This document shows, in pieces, positions 16,869 through 27,097 of a stretch of DNA of 64,000 nt (the stretch's first letter is position 1; the number at the start of each line of letters is the position of its first letter). This DNA comes from UBA10649 sp037130755 (GTDB taxonomy: Bacteria; Actinomycetota; Actinomycetes; S36-B12). The notes under the pieces were generated by a model. It saw only the letters and a list, made by a program, of their open reading frames with translations, made no database searches and had not been told where the DNA came from. The DNA is taken from positions 8,446 to 72,445 of the forward strand of contig JBAXSI010000013.1 in assembly GCA_037130755.1 (NCBI GenBank). Reading direction: 5' to 3'. Made by a program: the position numbers and the translations under genes.

Positions 16869-19148
16869 GTGTCTGAACGCCCCGGCCTGAGCCGCGTCGC
16901 GATCCGGGTGACCGGCGTGGTCCAGGGCGTCGGCTACCGGCCGTTCGCCTACTCAGCCGCCATCACCAACGGGCTGACCGGCCTCGTGGGCAATGACCCC
17001 GCCGGTGTGTTCGTCGAGGCACAGGGAGCACCCGCTGGCCTCGAAGCGTTCATCGCGGCCCTGCACTCCGGACCGCCGATGAGTCGGGTCGCAAGCGTCC
17101 TGGTGTCGGACCGACCGATCGTGGACGAGGACGACTTCCGCATCGTCGCGAGTGTCACCGACGAGGGCGCCACGTCGATACCGCCTGACACCGCCGTCTG
17201 CGAGGACTGCCTCGCCGAGTTGCGCGACCCATCAGATCGACGACACGGCTATGCGTTCATCGCCTGCACGAACTGCGGCCCCCGGTACACGATCGTCACG
17301 GGCCTCCCGTACGACCGACCGTTCACCACGATGGTCGACTTCCCACTCTGCGATCTGTGCCAAGCCGAGTACGACGATCCTTCGTCGCGCCGATTCCACG
17401 CACAGCCCACCGCATGCTCGACCTGCGGACCGTCGCTCAGCATGCCGATCGACGAGATCGTGTCCGCTCTGGCGGTGGGCAGCATCGTTGCCATCAAGGG
17501 CATCGGCGGGTACCACCTGGCCTGCGACGCCCGGCAGCCCGAGGCCGTGGCACTGCTGCGGCAGCGCAAGGCCCGGGGCGCGAAGCCGTTCGCCGTGATG
17601 GCGCGCGACGTGGAGACTGCCGCAGCACTCGTCGACCTCGACCACACCGCGGTGGACGTGCTCTCGTCGGGCGCCCGCCCGGTCGTGCTCGCCCCAGCCC
17701 GCGAGGCGGGCGTGCAGGAGTCCGTGGCCCCGGGCAACTCGTACGTCGGGGTCATGCTTCCCTACGCGCCACTGCATCACCTGCTCTTCGACGCTGGCGC
17801 TCCATCGATCCTCGTCATGACCAGCGGGAACGTCTCCGACGAGCCCATCTGCACCGACGAGGATGAGGCGCGCGAACGTCTTTCCGGCCTCGCCGACGTC
17901 ATGGTCCACCACAACCGACGCATCCACGTTGCGTGCGACGACTCCGTCGTACGTGCCGCCGATGGTTGGGTGCAGCCCGTTCGACGCAGCCGCGGATACG
18001 CCCCGCTTCCGATCGATCTCGCGATCACCAGCCCGCCGCTGGTCGCCGTCGGCGGCGAGTTGAAGACGACGGTGGCCGTCGCGCGCGGTCAGCACGCATG
18101 GATGAGCCAGCATGTCGGCGACACCGAGAACCTCGAGACGCTCGCGATGCTCGACAGGACGGTGGCGACGCTCACCGCCCTCCAGCGCATCGAGCCAGAG
18201 GCCATCGTCAGCGATCTGCATCCGGCGTACCTCTCCCGACGCTGGGCGATGCAGGAGGCACAGCGACGCGGGATCACACACCTCGGCGTCCAGCATCACC
18301 ACGCCCATGCGGCCTCGCTCCTTGCCGAGCACCGCTGGCCGGCCGACGAGCCGGTGCTCGCCTTCGCATTCGACGGGACGGGCTACGGCGCCGACGGGAC
18401 GATCTGGGGCGGAGAGCTTCTCCTGGGCTCGTACGCCGCCGTCGAGCGCGTGGGACATCTGGCACCGGTGCCACTGCCGGGAGGCGACGCCGCCATCCGG
18501 CGCCCGCTGCGCACCGCACTGGCCCACGCCCACGCGGCCGGCGTGCAACTCGACAACGACGCGGGGCCAGTCCGCAGCGCGGAGCCCAACGAGGTGTCCA
18601 TCGTCGAGCGCATGCTCGTGACGGGAGCCGGCTGCACGCCGACGACCAGCATGGGTCGGCTCTTCGACGCGATCGCCTCGCTGCTCGACGTGCGTCAGGC
18701 GGTCGACTACGAAGGCCAGGCAGCCATCGAGCTCGAGGCACTCGCCGCCGGTGTCGACAGCGCGAGCGCCGGTGACTGGGCCCTGCGCGTCACCGAGGAC
18801 GAGGAGGGACTCGTGCTCGACCCTGCCCCCGCGGTCCTCGCTGCGGTGGCCGCCCTGCGGGCCGGAACGGACCGCGGTGCCGCCGCCCTTGCCTTCCACC
18901 GGGGCGTGGCTGAGGCCGTCGTCAGCGCCGCTACGGCCATTCGGGCGCGAACGGGCGTCCGGACCGTAGGCCTCACGGGAGGAGTGTTCGCAAACACCGT
19001 GCTTACCCGCGAATGTCACGGCAGGCTAGGGAGCGAGGGCTTCACCGTCCTGGTGCACCAGCAGGTGCCGGCCAACGACGGAGGACTGGCCCTTGGCCAG
19101 GTGGCCGTGGCAGCAGCCGGGGGAGCCATCGGGTTCAGGCAGCGTTAG
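16869..19148 (+). CDS. hypF: Carbamoyltransferase HypF
   Basis: 759 residues, the usual length. The order is an acylphosphatase domain (about 8-95, VTGVVQGVGYRPF), a double zinc finger (about 108-190 with CEDC, CTNC, CDLC and CSTC), a YrdC/Sua5-like domain (about 200-385) and a Kae1-like domain (about 390-750, with GVQHHHAHAASLLAEH). HypF converts carbamoyl phosphate to carbamoyl adenylate and passes it to HypE for synthesis of the cyanide ligands of the Ni-Fe site. The GTG start lies 12 bp after the previous stop. Confidence 0.97.
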   Translation: MSERPGLSRVAIRVTGVVQGVGYRPFAYSAAITNGLTGLVGNDPAGVFVEAQGAPAGLEAFIAALHSGPPMSRVASVLVSDRPIVDEDDFRIVASVTDEGATSIPPDTAVCEDCLAELRDPSDRRHGYAFIACTNCGPRYTIVTGLPYDRPFTTMVDFPLCDLCQAEYDDPSSRRFHAQPTACSTCGPSLSMPIDEIVSALAVGSIVAIKGIGGYHLACDARQPEAVALLRQRKARGAKPFAVMARDVETAAALVDLDHTAVDVLSSGARPVVLAPAREAGVQESVAPGNSYVGVMLPYAPLHHLLFDAGAPSILVMTSGNVSDEPICTDEDEARERLSGLADVMVHHNRRIHVACDDSVVRAADGWVQPVRRSRGYAPLPIDLAITSPPLVAVGGELKTTVAVARGQHAWMSQHVGDTENLETLAMLDRTVATLTALQRIEPEAIVSDLHPAYLSRRWAMQEAQRRGITHLGVQHHHAHAASLLAEHRWPADEPVLAFAFDGTGYGADGTIWGGELLLGSYAAVERVGHLAPVPLPGGDAAIRRPLRTALAHAHAAGVQLDNDAGPVRSAEPNEVSIVERMLVTGAGCTPTTSMGRLFDAIASLLDVRQAVDYEGQAAIELEALAAGVDSASAGDWALRVTEDEEGLVLDPAPAVLAAVAALRAGTDRGAAALAFHRGVAEAVVSAATAIRARTGVRTVGLTGGVFANTVLTRECHGRLGSEGFTVLVHQQVPANDGGLALGQVAVAAAGGAIGFRQR

Positions 19149-19169
19149 GCAGGCGAAGGGATCCACGTC

Positions 19170-19430
19170 ATGTGTCTGGGAGTGCCCGGCAGGGTCGAAG
19201 AGGTCTGGGAAGCAGACGGCACCAGGATGGCCACGGTCGACTTCGGCGGCGTGCGCAAGGAGGTCTGCCTTGCCTATGTGCCTGACGTGACTGTCGGCGA
19301 CTACACGATCGTGCATGTGGGCTTCGCGCTGACCAAGCTCGACGAGAAGTCCGCCCTGGAGACCCTCGAGCTGTTCAGGAGCGTCGGGCTCCTCGACGAG
19401 GAGCTCAACCTCACCTACGACCCGCGGTAG
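19170..19430 (+). CDS. hypC: Hydrogenase assembly chaperone HypC
   Basis: 86 residues starting MCLGVPGRV, with Cys2 that holds the Fe(CN)2CO unit together with HypD. The oligonucleotide-binding-fold core follows, ending in the helix ALETLELFRSVGLL. It also binds the large-subunit precursor. GAAGGG precedes the ATG, and hypD follows after 11 bp. Confidence 0.97.
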   Translation: MCLGVPGRVEEVWEADGTRMATVDFGGVRKEVCLAYVPDVTVGDYTIVHVGFALTKLDEKSALETLELFRSVGLLDEELNLTYDPR

Positions 19431-19441
19431 CTGGCGTAGCC

Positions 19442-20541
<1,100 letters not shown>

Positions 20542-20545
<4 letters not shown>

Positions 20546-21621
20546 GCGACAACACCACGCAGGTCGACCTCGAGAACTGGTCATGCCCACTGCCCTTGCG
20601 CGACTATCCGCAGATCGTCATGGGTCATGGCGGTGGCGGTCGACTCTCGGCCGAGCTGATCGAGCACCTGTTCCTGCCCGCCTTCTCCGGCGGCGCGCTG
20701 TCCGACACCTTGATGCAGCTTGGTGATGCGGCAGTGATCGACCTCGGCGGGCCGCGACTGGCGTTCAGCACCGACTCCTACGTCGTGCGCCCGCGGTTCT
20801 TCCCCGGCGGGAATGTCGGGGACCTGGCCGTCAACGGAACCGTCAACGACGTGTCGATGACAGGCGCCCGCCCCATCGCACTCTCGGTTGGCGTGGTGCT
20901 CGAGGAGGGGATGCGACTTGATGAGTTGGGCCGCATTGCCGACGCGATGGGCGCAGCTGCCCGCAAGGCCGGCGTCACGATCGTCACCGGAGACACCAAG
21001 GTCGTCGACGCTGGCCACGGCGACGGCGTCTACATCAACACGGCGGGCATCGGCCTCGTCCCCGAGGGCGTGGACCTCGGCCCGCACCGGGTTCGTCCGG
21101 GCGACGTGATCATCGTGTCGGGCGCGATCGCGATGCACGGCATCGCGGTGATGAGCGTCCGCGAGGGCATCGGCTTCGGATCGGAGATCGTCACCGACAG
21201 CGCCCCGCTCAACGGGCTCGTTGCGGCCCTGCTCGAGTCTGGAGCCGACGTGCACATGATGCGCGATCCAACCCGAGGCGGCGTCGCGGCCACCCTCAAT
21301 GAGATCGCCTCGTCGTCGCACACGGGCATGAGCATCGTCGAGCGCAGCGTTCCCGTTCCGGACGACGTCCGGGCTGCATGCGGCTTCCTCGGACTGGACC
21401 CGCTGTATGTCGCGAACGAGGGGAAGCTGGTCGCCTTCGTCGCTGCGGAGGACGCCGACCTGGCCCTGCAGACGATGCAGGCACATGAGTACGGGACGCA
21501 GGCCACGATCATCGGAACCGTGGTCGAGGAGCATCCGGGAGTCGTGGTGGCCAAGACGGGCATCGGTGGCACCCGCGTCGTCGACCTGCCCTTGGCCGAG
21601 CAACTCCCCCGCATCTGCTGA
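20542..21621 (+). CDS. hypE: Carbamoyl dehydratase HypE
   Basis: 359 residues from the GTG that overlaps the hypD stop. The N-terminal GHGGGGRLS and the internal DPTRGGVAATLNE segment are the ATP-binding elements of the PurM/HypE fold. The protein ends in PRIC; the last Cys is the carbamoyl acceptor that is dehydrated to thiocyanate. This gene closes the hydrogenase locus; the next gene is on the other strand 30 bp away. Confidence 0.97.
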
Positions 21622-21651
21622 CCAGTGGTCGCGATCGCCCCAGTCGAGGAC

Positions 21652-22347
21652 TCAGCCGCCGAGCGGCTCGACCAGCATGTGTGCGGCGGTCTCGAGGGTG
21701 AGTTCGCTGTACTCGCCGGCGCTCCCGATCGTCACGCCGCCGACGGACTTGCGCACCTTGACCGTCGCGCCTGGCATCGCGCCAACGCGACGCATGATGC
21801 CCATGAGCACGGCATCCTCCTGCAACGGCTCGGCGATCCGCCGGATGATCACGTGACGCACCTGCTCGCGCGCCACATGCGCCAGCGGAGCCGTCATGCG
21901 TGGGTCGATGTCCGGGGAGTCCGCGCCGGGCTCGAGTTCCCCGAGGCCGGGAATCGGGTTGCCGTAGGGCGACACTGTCGGGTGGTTCAGTAACTCCAGC
22001 ACCCGTCGCTCGACGGACGCGCTCATGACGTGCTCCCAACGGCACGCCTCGGCGTGCACCTCCTCCCACGGCAGGCCCAGGACCTCGACCAGCAGGCATT
22101 CGGCGAGCCGGTGCTTGCGCATCACCCGGGTGGCCGCCTCGCGGCCGGTGATAGTCAGCTCCAGGTGCCGGTCATCGGAGACCACCAGCAGTCCGTCACG
22201 CTCCATTCGGGCGACCGTCTGGGAGACCGTCGGGCCGCTCTGCCCGAGGCGCTCGGCGATGCGCGCCCGCATCGGGACGATTCCTTCTTCCTCGAGCTCG
22301 AAGACCGTGCGGAGGTACATCTCCGTGGTGTCAATGAGGTCGCTCAC
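21652..22347 (-). CDS. ideR: Iron-dependent repressor IdeR/DtxR
   Basis: 231 residues. With the GTG at 22347 as start the numbering fits mycobacterial IdeR exactly: Met10, Cys102, Glu105 and His106 of the regulatory metal site and His79, Glu83 and His98 of the ancillary site are all present. The helix-turn-helix reads IAERLGQSGPTVSQTVARMERDG. A dimerisation domain and an SH3-like C-terminal domain follow. In actinobacteria it represses iron uptake and storage-control genes when Fe(II) is plentiful. It is divergent from the photolyase gene. No clear 19-bp iron box was found in this window, although an iron-demanding hydrogenase operon lies next to it. Confidence 0.93.
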   Translation of the reverse strand: MSDLIDTTEMYLRTVFELEEEGIVPMRARIAERLGQSGPTVSQTVARMERDGLLVVSDDRHLELTITGREAATRVMRKHRLAECLLVEVLGLPWEEVHAEACRWEHVMSASVERRVLELLNHPTVSPYGNPIPGLGELEPGADSPDIDPRMTAPLAHVAREQVRHVIIRRIAEPLQEDAVLMGIMRRVGAMPGATVKVRKSVGGVTIGSAGEYSELTLETAAHMLVEPLGG

Positions 22348-22433
22348 GTGATGCCGCCCGGGTCGAAGTAGGTCCAAAGGTGGAGGGTGCGCCAACTGTA
22401 GCCAGCCGACGGGCAGCGCGGGGCAGGCACGCC

Positions 22434-22439
22434 TAGCCT
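22434..22439 (+). promoter_or_regulatory. -10 box of a leaderless promoter
   Basis: TAGCCT is followed by 6 nt and the ATG of the photolyase gene at 22446, with no Shine-Dalgarno site. Confidence 0.6.
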
Positions 22440-22445
22440 TGGCAC

Positions 22446-23813
22446 ATGCCCAGCGTGATGTGGTTCCGGCGCGATCTGCGGCTCCTGGACAACCCCGCTC
22501 TCGTCGCGGCCGTGGCAGCGGCTCAGGCCACCTCCGATGCGCGGGTGGTGCCCCTCTTCGTGGTCGACCCCGCCCTCTGGGAGCGCTCCGGCCCCACCCG
22601 GCTGGCGTACCTGATCGAGTCGCTGCGGAGCCTTGACTCAGCTCTCGGTGGGAACCTGCTGCTGGCCCATGGCGACCCGACTCGAAAGGTCCCGGAGGTC
22701 GTCACTGCGGCCGGAGCGACGAGCGTGCACGTGGCGGAGGACTTCGGCCCGTACGGCCGGCAGCGCGACCAGAACGTGACCCACGCCCTCGGGGCCGTGC
22801 CCCTGGTGATGACCGGATCGGCCTATGCCGTGGCCCCCGGTCGGGTCGCCAAGCCCGACGGCACCCCGTACCGCGTGTTCACGCCGTATCACCGCGCGTG
22901 GACCGCCCACGGCTGGCGCGCGCCGGCTTCGGACATCCCCGCCGACGTGGACTGGTGGATGCCGAGGGACTGCGACGGCTACCCCAGTGCCCCCGACCTC
23001 GACGGCATGGTCCTTCCGCCGGCGGGCGAGGCCGCAGCATGGCAGCGCTGGGAGCACTTCCGCTCCACTCGCCTGTCCGCGTACTCCGAGGCCCGCAACC
23101 GCCCGGACCTGGACGGCACGAGCGCGATCAGCCACCACCTGCGGTTCGGCGAGCTGCATCCCCGCTCCCTGCTCGCCGAGCTGTCCGAGGCGGACGAGGT
23201 CTTCTGCAAGGAGCTGTGCTGGCGGGAGTTCTACGCCGACGTGCTGTTCCAGCGGCCAGATAGCGCTCGCCAGTCACTTGATCCGCGGTTCGACGCCACG
23301 ATGCGCTGGAACTCGGGGCCGGCGGCCGACGACGGTCTGGCTGCCTGGCGCTCGGGCCGCACCGGCTACCCCTTCGTCGACGCCGGCATGCGGCAACTGC
23401 GCGTCGAAGGCTGGGTGCACAACCGCGTGCGCATGGTGGTGGCCAGCTTCCTCGTCAAGGACCTGCACCTGCCGTGGCAGCTCGGCGCACGCGAGTTCAT
23501 GCACTGGCTACGCGACGGCGACCTGGCGAGCAACGTCCACGGCTGGCAGTGGACCGCCGGATGCGGCACCGACGCCGCACCGTTCTACCGCGTGTTCAAC
23601 CCGGTGCTGCAGGGCCTGAAGTTCGACCCGGACGGCGACTACGTGCGCCGCTACGTCCCCGAGCTCGCGCACCTGCCCGGTCCGGCCGCCCACGAGCCCT
23701 GGAAGCAACCCGATGGCCTGGCCCACGGCTACCCCGAGCGCATCGTGGACCACAGCGTCGAGCGGGAGGCGGCGCTGGCCGACTTCGCGCGCATCAAGGC
23801 CGACGCCACCTAG
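22446..23813 (+). CDS. phr: Deoxyribodipyrimidine photolyase (class I CPD photolyase family)
   Basis: 455 residues. The N-terminal alpha/beta antenna domain begins VMWFRRDLRLLDNPAL; the C-terminal FAD domain carries ELCWREFYADVL, the GYPFVDAGMRQL segment and the RMVVASFLVKDLHLPW and GDLASNVHGWQWTAGCGTDAAPFYRVFNP motifs of FAD and DNA contact. It repairs UV-made cyclobutane pyrimidine dimers with blue light. A cryptochrome-like relative cannot be fully excluded, but the DNA-contact motifs are standard. The start has a TANNNT box 6 nt upstream and seems leaderless. Confidence 0.94.
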   Translation: MPSVMWFRRDLRLLDNPALVAAVAAAQATSDARVVPLFVVDPALWERSGPTRLAYLIESLRSLDSALGGNLLLAHGDPTRKVPEVVTAAGATSVHVAEDFGPYGRQRDQNVTHALGAVPLVMTGSAYAVAPGRVAKPDGTPYRVFTPYHRAWTAHGWRAPASDIPADVDWWMPRDCDGYPSAPDLDGMVLPPAGEAAAWQRWEHFRSTRLSAYSEARNRPDLDGTSAISHHLRFGELHPRSLLAELSEADEVFCKELCWREFYADVLFQRPDSARQSLDPRFDATMRWNSGPAADDGLAAWRSGRTGYPFVDAGMRQLRVEGWVHNRVRMVVASFLVKDLHLPWQLGAREFMHWLRDGDLASNVHGWQWTAGCGTDAAPFYRVFNPVLQGLKFDPDGDYVRRYVPELAHLPGPAAHEPWKQPDGLAHGYPERIVDHSVEREAALADFARIKADAT

Positions 23814-23857
23814 CAAGGAGCGCCTCGGAACCGCGCGGTGATGACAGACTGCAGTAC

Positions 23858-24667
23858 ATGACCGTCGTCGCCGTGCTGTCCATGAAGGGTGGCGTGGGCA
23901 AGACCACCGTCACCCTCGGACTGGCCAGCGCTGCGTGGTCCCGGGACCTCACGGCCCTCGTCATCGACCTCGACCCCCAGGCCAACGCGACCATGGCGAT
24001 CGATGTCACGGACCCGGTCTTCACCACGAGCGACGTCCTTGCCGACGCCCGTCCCGGCGTCGCGCAGGATGCCATCGTCGAGAGCGGCTGGGGCTCGGGC
24101 GTCAGCGTCATCGCATCCGAACGCGCCCTCGAGCACCGCAACGTCGCCGCGGGCCGCAACTCCGCGCTGCGGCTGCGCACCTCCCTGGCGACCACACCCC
24201 GGCAGTACGACATCGTCCTCATCGACTGCCCTCCGTCACTCGGCGAGCTCACGCGAAACGCGCTGAGCGTTGCGGACCGAGCGGTGATCGTCACCGAGCC
24301 CAATCACTTCGCCCTGCACGGCGCCGCAGAGGCACTTGAGGCCGTCGACGTGATCGCCGCCGCTACCAACCCTGGGCTGCGCGCCGCCACCGTCGTGATC
24401 AACCGGCTGCGACCCGACGACCGGGAGCACGCGCTGCACGTGGACCAGTTGCGGACCGCGCACGGCACCCTGGTCTTCGAGCACACGCTGCCGGAGTGCT
24501 CAGGCGTGCCGCTGAGCCAGCGGGCGAACAGTCCGCTGCACGCGTGGAACTCCCCCGGCTCCCGCGAGGTGGCCGATCTGTTCGACGACCTGCTCGATGC
24601 GCTGCTGCCCCCGCCGAAGACCGCTCCGCGCGAGCAGCCCTTCTCACTGAAGAGGTACCTGTCATGA
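23858..24667 (+). CDS. ParA/MinD-family ATPase, orphan
   Basis: 269 residues. The deviant Walker A motif MKGGVGKTT lies at residues 9-17, Walker A' is VIDLDPQAN and Walker B is VLIDCPPSLGEL. These are ParA-type partitioning ATPases that bind DNA non-specifically and position cargo. No ParB or parS is visible nearby; the partner is most likely the 95-residue protein whose ATG overlaps its stop. Chromosomal parAB in actinobacteria lies near the origin with other genes, so this is an additional ParA, not the chromosome segregation one. Confidence 0.88.
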   Translation: MTVVAVLSMKGGVGKTTVTLGLASAAWSRDLTALVIDLDPQANATMAIDVTDPVFTTSDVLADARPGVAQDAIVESGWGSGVSVIASERALEHRNVAAGRNSALRLRTSLATTPRQYDIVLIDCPPSLGELTRNALSVADRAVIVTEPNHFALHGAAEALEAVDVIAAATNPGLRAATVVINRLRPDDREHALHVDQLRTAHGTLVFEHTLPECSGVPLSQRANSPLHAWNSPGSREVADLFDDLLDALLPPPKTAPREQPFSLKRYLS

Positions 24668-24951
24668 CACCGAGCGACGCCAAGCGCCCCGATCGCCCAT
24701 CGCTGCACAAGGCCGGCGACGGCGACGTCCATCCGTCCACGCCGCCCGCGACGAGCGAGGATGCATCGCTCCTGCGCGTGGGCGCCACGACCGCGGACGC
24801 AATCGGCATGCCGGACAGGAACCGGCTCGTGGACCTCGGCGTGCAGATCCCGAAGTCGTTGCGCAAGAGCGTGCGGCAGGAGGCGAAGCGTCGCGGCCTG
24901 TCCGTCGACGCCGTGGTCGCCGAGGCGTTGAGGACACGCCCGATTCGCTAG
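24664..24951 (+). CDS. Small ribbon-helix-helix-like partner of the ParA-type ATPase
   Basis: 95 residues. About 55 N-terminal residues are disordered (Pro, Thr, Ser, Asp rich); the C-terminal 40 residues LVDLGVQIPKSLRKSVRQEA followed by KRRGLSVDAVVAEAL read as a ribbon-helix-helix DNA-binding fold. It overlaps the ParA gene by ATGA. Small ParA partners often have a flexible N-terminus that stimulates the ATPase and a DNA- or cargo-binding end. That role is inferred from pairing. Confidence 0.75.
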   Translation: MTPSDAKRPDRPSLHKAGDGDVHPSTPPATSEDASLLRVGATTADAIGMPDRNRLVDLGVQIPKSLRKSVRQEAKRRGLSVDAVVAEALRTRPIR

Positions 24952-24958
24952 TGGGTCG

Positions 24959-26218
24959 CTACGGCACGGGGTGGCGTGCGTCGTACCGCAGGAAGCCCGG
25001 GTGCCGGGCCGCAAGGCCGACGGCCAGCACGATGCAGGCCACGCCTCCTGACACGACGGAGAACGCCTCACCGAAGAGCGCTGCGACGGCCCCGGCCTCC
25101 ACATCGCCAAGGCGCGGCCCGCCGGCCACGACGACCGTGAAGACGCCCTGCAGTCGGCCGCGGAACTCGTCGGGCGTGGCCGCCTGCAGGATCGTCGACC
25201 TGAACACCGCGGAGACGTTGTCCGCCGCGCCGGCGAGGGCGAGGAAGAGCAGGGCGAGCGGAAGCCAGCGCACCAGCCCAAACGCAGTAATCGTTGCGCC
25301 CCACACCACGATCGCGACGACGATTGCCCGGCCCTGCAGGCGAACTCGACCCAGCGGCCCGGAGAGCACGCCGGACACGAGCGCGCCTGCAGCCGGTGCG
25401 GCCGACAGCAGCCCGAGAACGAGGGCAACATCGCGCGTCGTGCCGCCGTACCAGTTGGCGGCGATGGCTGGGAACAACGCGCGCGGCATCCCGAAGACCA
25501 TGGCGACGATGTCCTCGTAGAAGGTCATCTGCAGGTTGATCTTGCCCTTGAGGAAGACGAAGCCCTCCTTAACCGCCGCCCAACCGGCCCGCGGTCGCAC
25601 CGCGCCCTCGACGACGATCGGAGGCAGGCTCGGCAGCCGGAACATCGCCCACACAACGATGCCGAAGGCCAGGACGTCGACGGCGTAGGCGGTCGTGACC
25701 GTGCCGGTGGCCGCAACGAGCAGGCCGCCGATCAGCGGCCCGAGGGTGAAGCCGATGTTCCATGTCACCATGCCGAGCGCGTTCGCCGCGGGGAGCATGT
25801 CGCGAGGCACGAGGCGCGGGATGATTGCCTGCCGCGCTGGGTTGCCGACCGCGAAGAACGCGGACTGGATGGCGACGATCACGTACAGCATCAGCACCGA
25901 GCCGACGTTCATCAGCGACTGTGTCAAGAAGAGCAGCGAGCACAACCACAGGCCCGTGGCCGTGAGCAGGCCGACCTTGCGTCGGTCGAAGGCGTCGGAC
26001 AGCGTTCCGCCGTACAGGCCGAACCCCACCAGCGGCACGAGCTGGAACAACCCGACCAGCCCCACCATGAGGCTGGAGTGCGTGAGGTCCCAGACCTGCA
26101 GGCCGACTGCGACCGACGTCATCTGCTGGCCGATGTTGCTGATCCCCAGCGACGCCCACAGCCGTCGGTAGGGCGCGCTGACCCGCAGTGGGGTCAGGTC
26201 GGCGAACAGGCGAGCCAC
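24959..26218 (-). CDS. MFS transporter of the EntS-like (MFS_3) type
   Basis: 419 residues with about 12 hydrophobic helices, and RLWASLGISNIGQQMTSVAV at the start, typical of MFS_3 (enterobactin-exporter-like) proteins. The loop after helix 2 carries GGTLSDAFDRRK. Substrate unknown; siderophore or drug efflux is the family trend. The GTG start at 26218 lies directly after the copy B palindrome in transcription direction, and the gene ends 7 bp from the ParA partner gene on the other strand. Confidence 0.88.
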   Translation of the reverse strand: MARLFADLTPLRVSAPYRRLWASLGISNIGQQMTSVAVGLQVWDLTHSSLMVGLVGLFQLVPLVGFGLYGGTLSDAFDRRKVGLLTATGLWLCSLLFLTQSLMNVGSVLMLYVIVAIQSAFFAVGNPARQAIIPRLVPRDMLPAANALGMVTWNIGFTLGPLIGGLLVAATGTVTTAYAVDVLAFGIVVWAMFRLPSLPPIVVEGAVRPRAGWAAVKEGFVFLKGKINLQMTFYEDIVAMVFGMPRALFPAIAANWYGGTTRDVALVLGLLSAAPAAGALVSGVLSGPLGRVRLQGRAIVVAIVVWGATITAFGLVRWLPLALLFLALAGAADNVSAVFRSTILQAATPDEFRGRLQGVFTVVVAGGPRLGDVEAGAVAALFGEAFSVVSGGVACIVLAVGLAARHPGFLRYDARHPVP

Positions 26219-26240
26219 GTCAGGAACCTACCCGCCTCCG

Positions 26241-26295
26241 CGAGCGGCGAGTGGTGGCCGTTCTGCGTCGCGGAAATGCGGCCACTCGCCGCTCG
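26241..26295. repeat. Dispersed palindromic element, copy B
   Basis: Left arm 26241-26260 and right arm 26279-26295 pair over 17 bp with a 3-nt bulge in the left arm. The left arm is 18/20 identical to the matching part of copy A at 13096-13115. It fills the gap between the pdxH stop and the MFS start. Confidence 0.78.
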
Positions 26296-26340
26296 ACAAG
26301 GGGTGGCGGGGGCAGCGCGGGCGCGGTCCAGGGTCCGAAG

Positions 26341-27021
26341 CTAGGGAGACAGGCGCTCGACGATCCAGTCGGCCGGACGGCCGAGGTCGGGCTCGGCTGC
26401 CTGCGACCGGAAGCGGAGCCGGTCGTGCAGGCGCGAGGTCCGGCCCTGCCAGAACTCGACGGTCTCGGGGCGCACCAGCCAGCCGCCCCAGAAGTCGGGC
26501 ACCGGCACCTCGTCGGGGTACGTGACCTGCAGTTCGGCGAACCGCTGGTCGATGACGTCGCGGCTCTCGATCACCGTGGACTGCCGGCTCACCCACGCAC
26601 CGACCTGCGAGTCGTGCGGCCGACTCCGGAAGTACTCGACGACCTCGTCGCGATCGACCAGTTCGGCGCGACCGACGACCACGACCTGGCGGTGCAGCGA
26701 CAGCCAGGGGAACAGGCACGAGGCGCGAGGGTTGGCGGCCAGTTCCCCGCTCTTGCGGGACGTCAGGTTCGTGTAGAAGACGAATCCCCGCTCATCCACG
26801 TCCTTCAGCAGCAGCGTCCGGGTGCTCGGCATCGCATCGACATCGGCCGTTGCCACCACCATCGCATTGGGCTCCTGGACTCCCGCCTCGACTGCCTCGG
26901 CGAACCAGGTGCGGAACTGGGCGAGCGGCGAGGGCGCCAGATCCGCCTCCGACAGGGTCCCGCGGGAATAGGAGATGCGCAGGTCTGGTGCCCCAGGCCA
27001 GACCCCAGGCGACGAAGTCAT
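26341..27021 (-). CDS. pdxH: Pyridoxamine 5'-phosphate oxidase
   Basis: 226 residues. The order of motifs is standard: PNAMVVATAD, PSTRTLLLKDVDERGFVFYTN for FMN binding, SRKSGELAANPRASCLFPW, RQVVVVGRAE, SRPHDSQVGAWVS and the C-terminal EFWQGRTSRLHDRL that contacts substrate. It is an FMN enzyme that makes pyridoxal 5'-phosphate from the pyridoxamine or pyridoxine form, the cofactor needed by SerC two genes away. It is divergent from the citrate synthase gene; the two starts are 76 bp apart. Confidence 0.95.
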   Translation of the reverse strand: MTSSPGVWPGAPDLRISYSRGTLSEADLAPSPLAQFRTWFAEAVEAGVQEPNAMVVATADVDAMPSTRTLLLKDVDERGFVFYTNLTSRKSGELAANPRASCLFPWLSLHRQVVVVGRAELVDRDEVVEYFRSRPHDSQVGAWVSRQSTVIESRDVIDQRFAELQVTYPDEVPVPDFWGGWLVRPETVEFWQGRTSRLHDRLRFRSQAAEPDLGRPADWIVERLSP

Positions 27022-27097
27022 GCCCCGATCTCACCACGAATCAGCGACCGATGAAGAATGGGCGGCGACAGATGCCGCTTCGCGTGAGGAGACAGCC

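Noticed and set aside
17232..19019. 595-residue minus-strand frame
   Set aside because: It lies entirely within hypF on the other strand and shows no family likeness.
23858..24951. Plasmid or integrated element marked by the ParA gene
   Set aside because: Neighbours are ordinary core genes and no integrase, replication gene, direct-repeat att site or change in base composition was seen.
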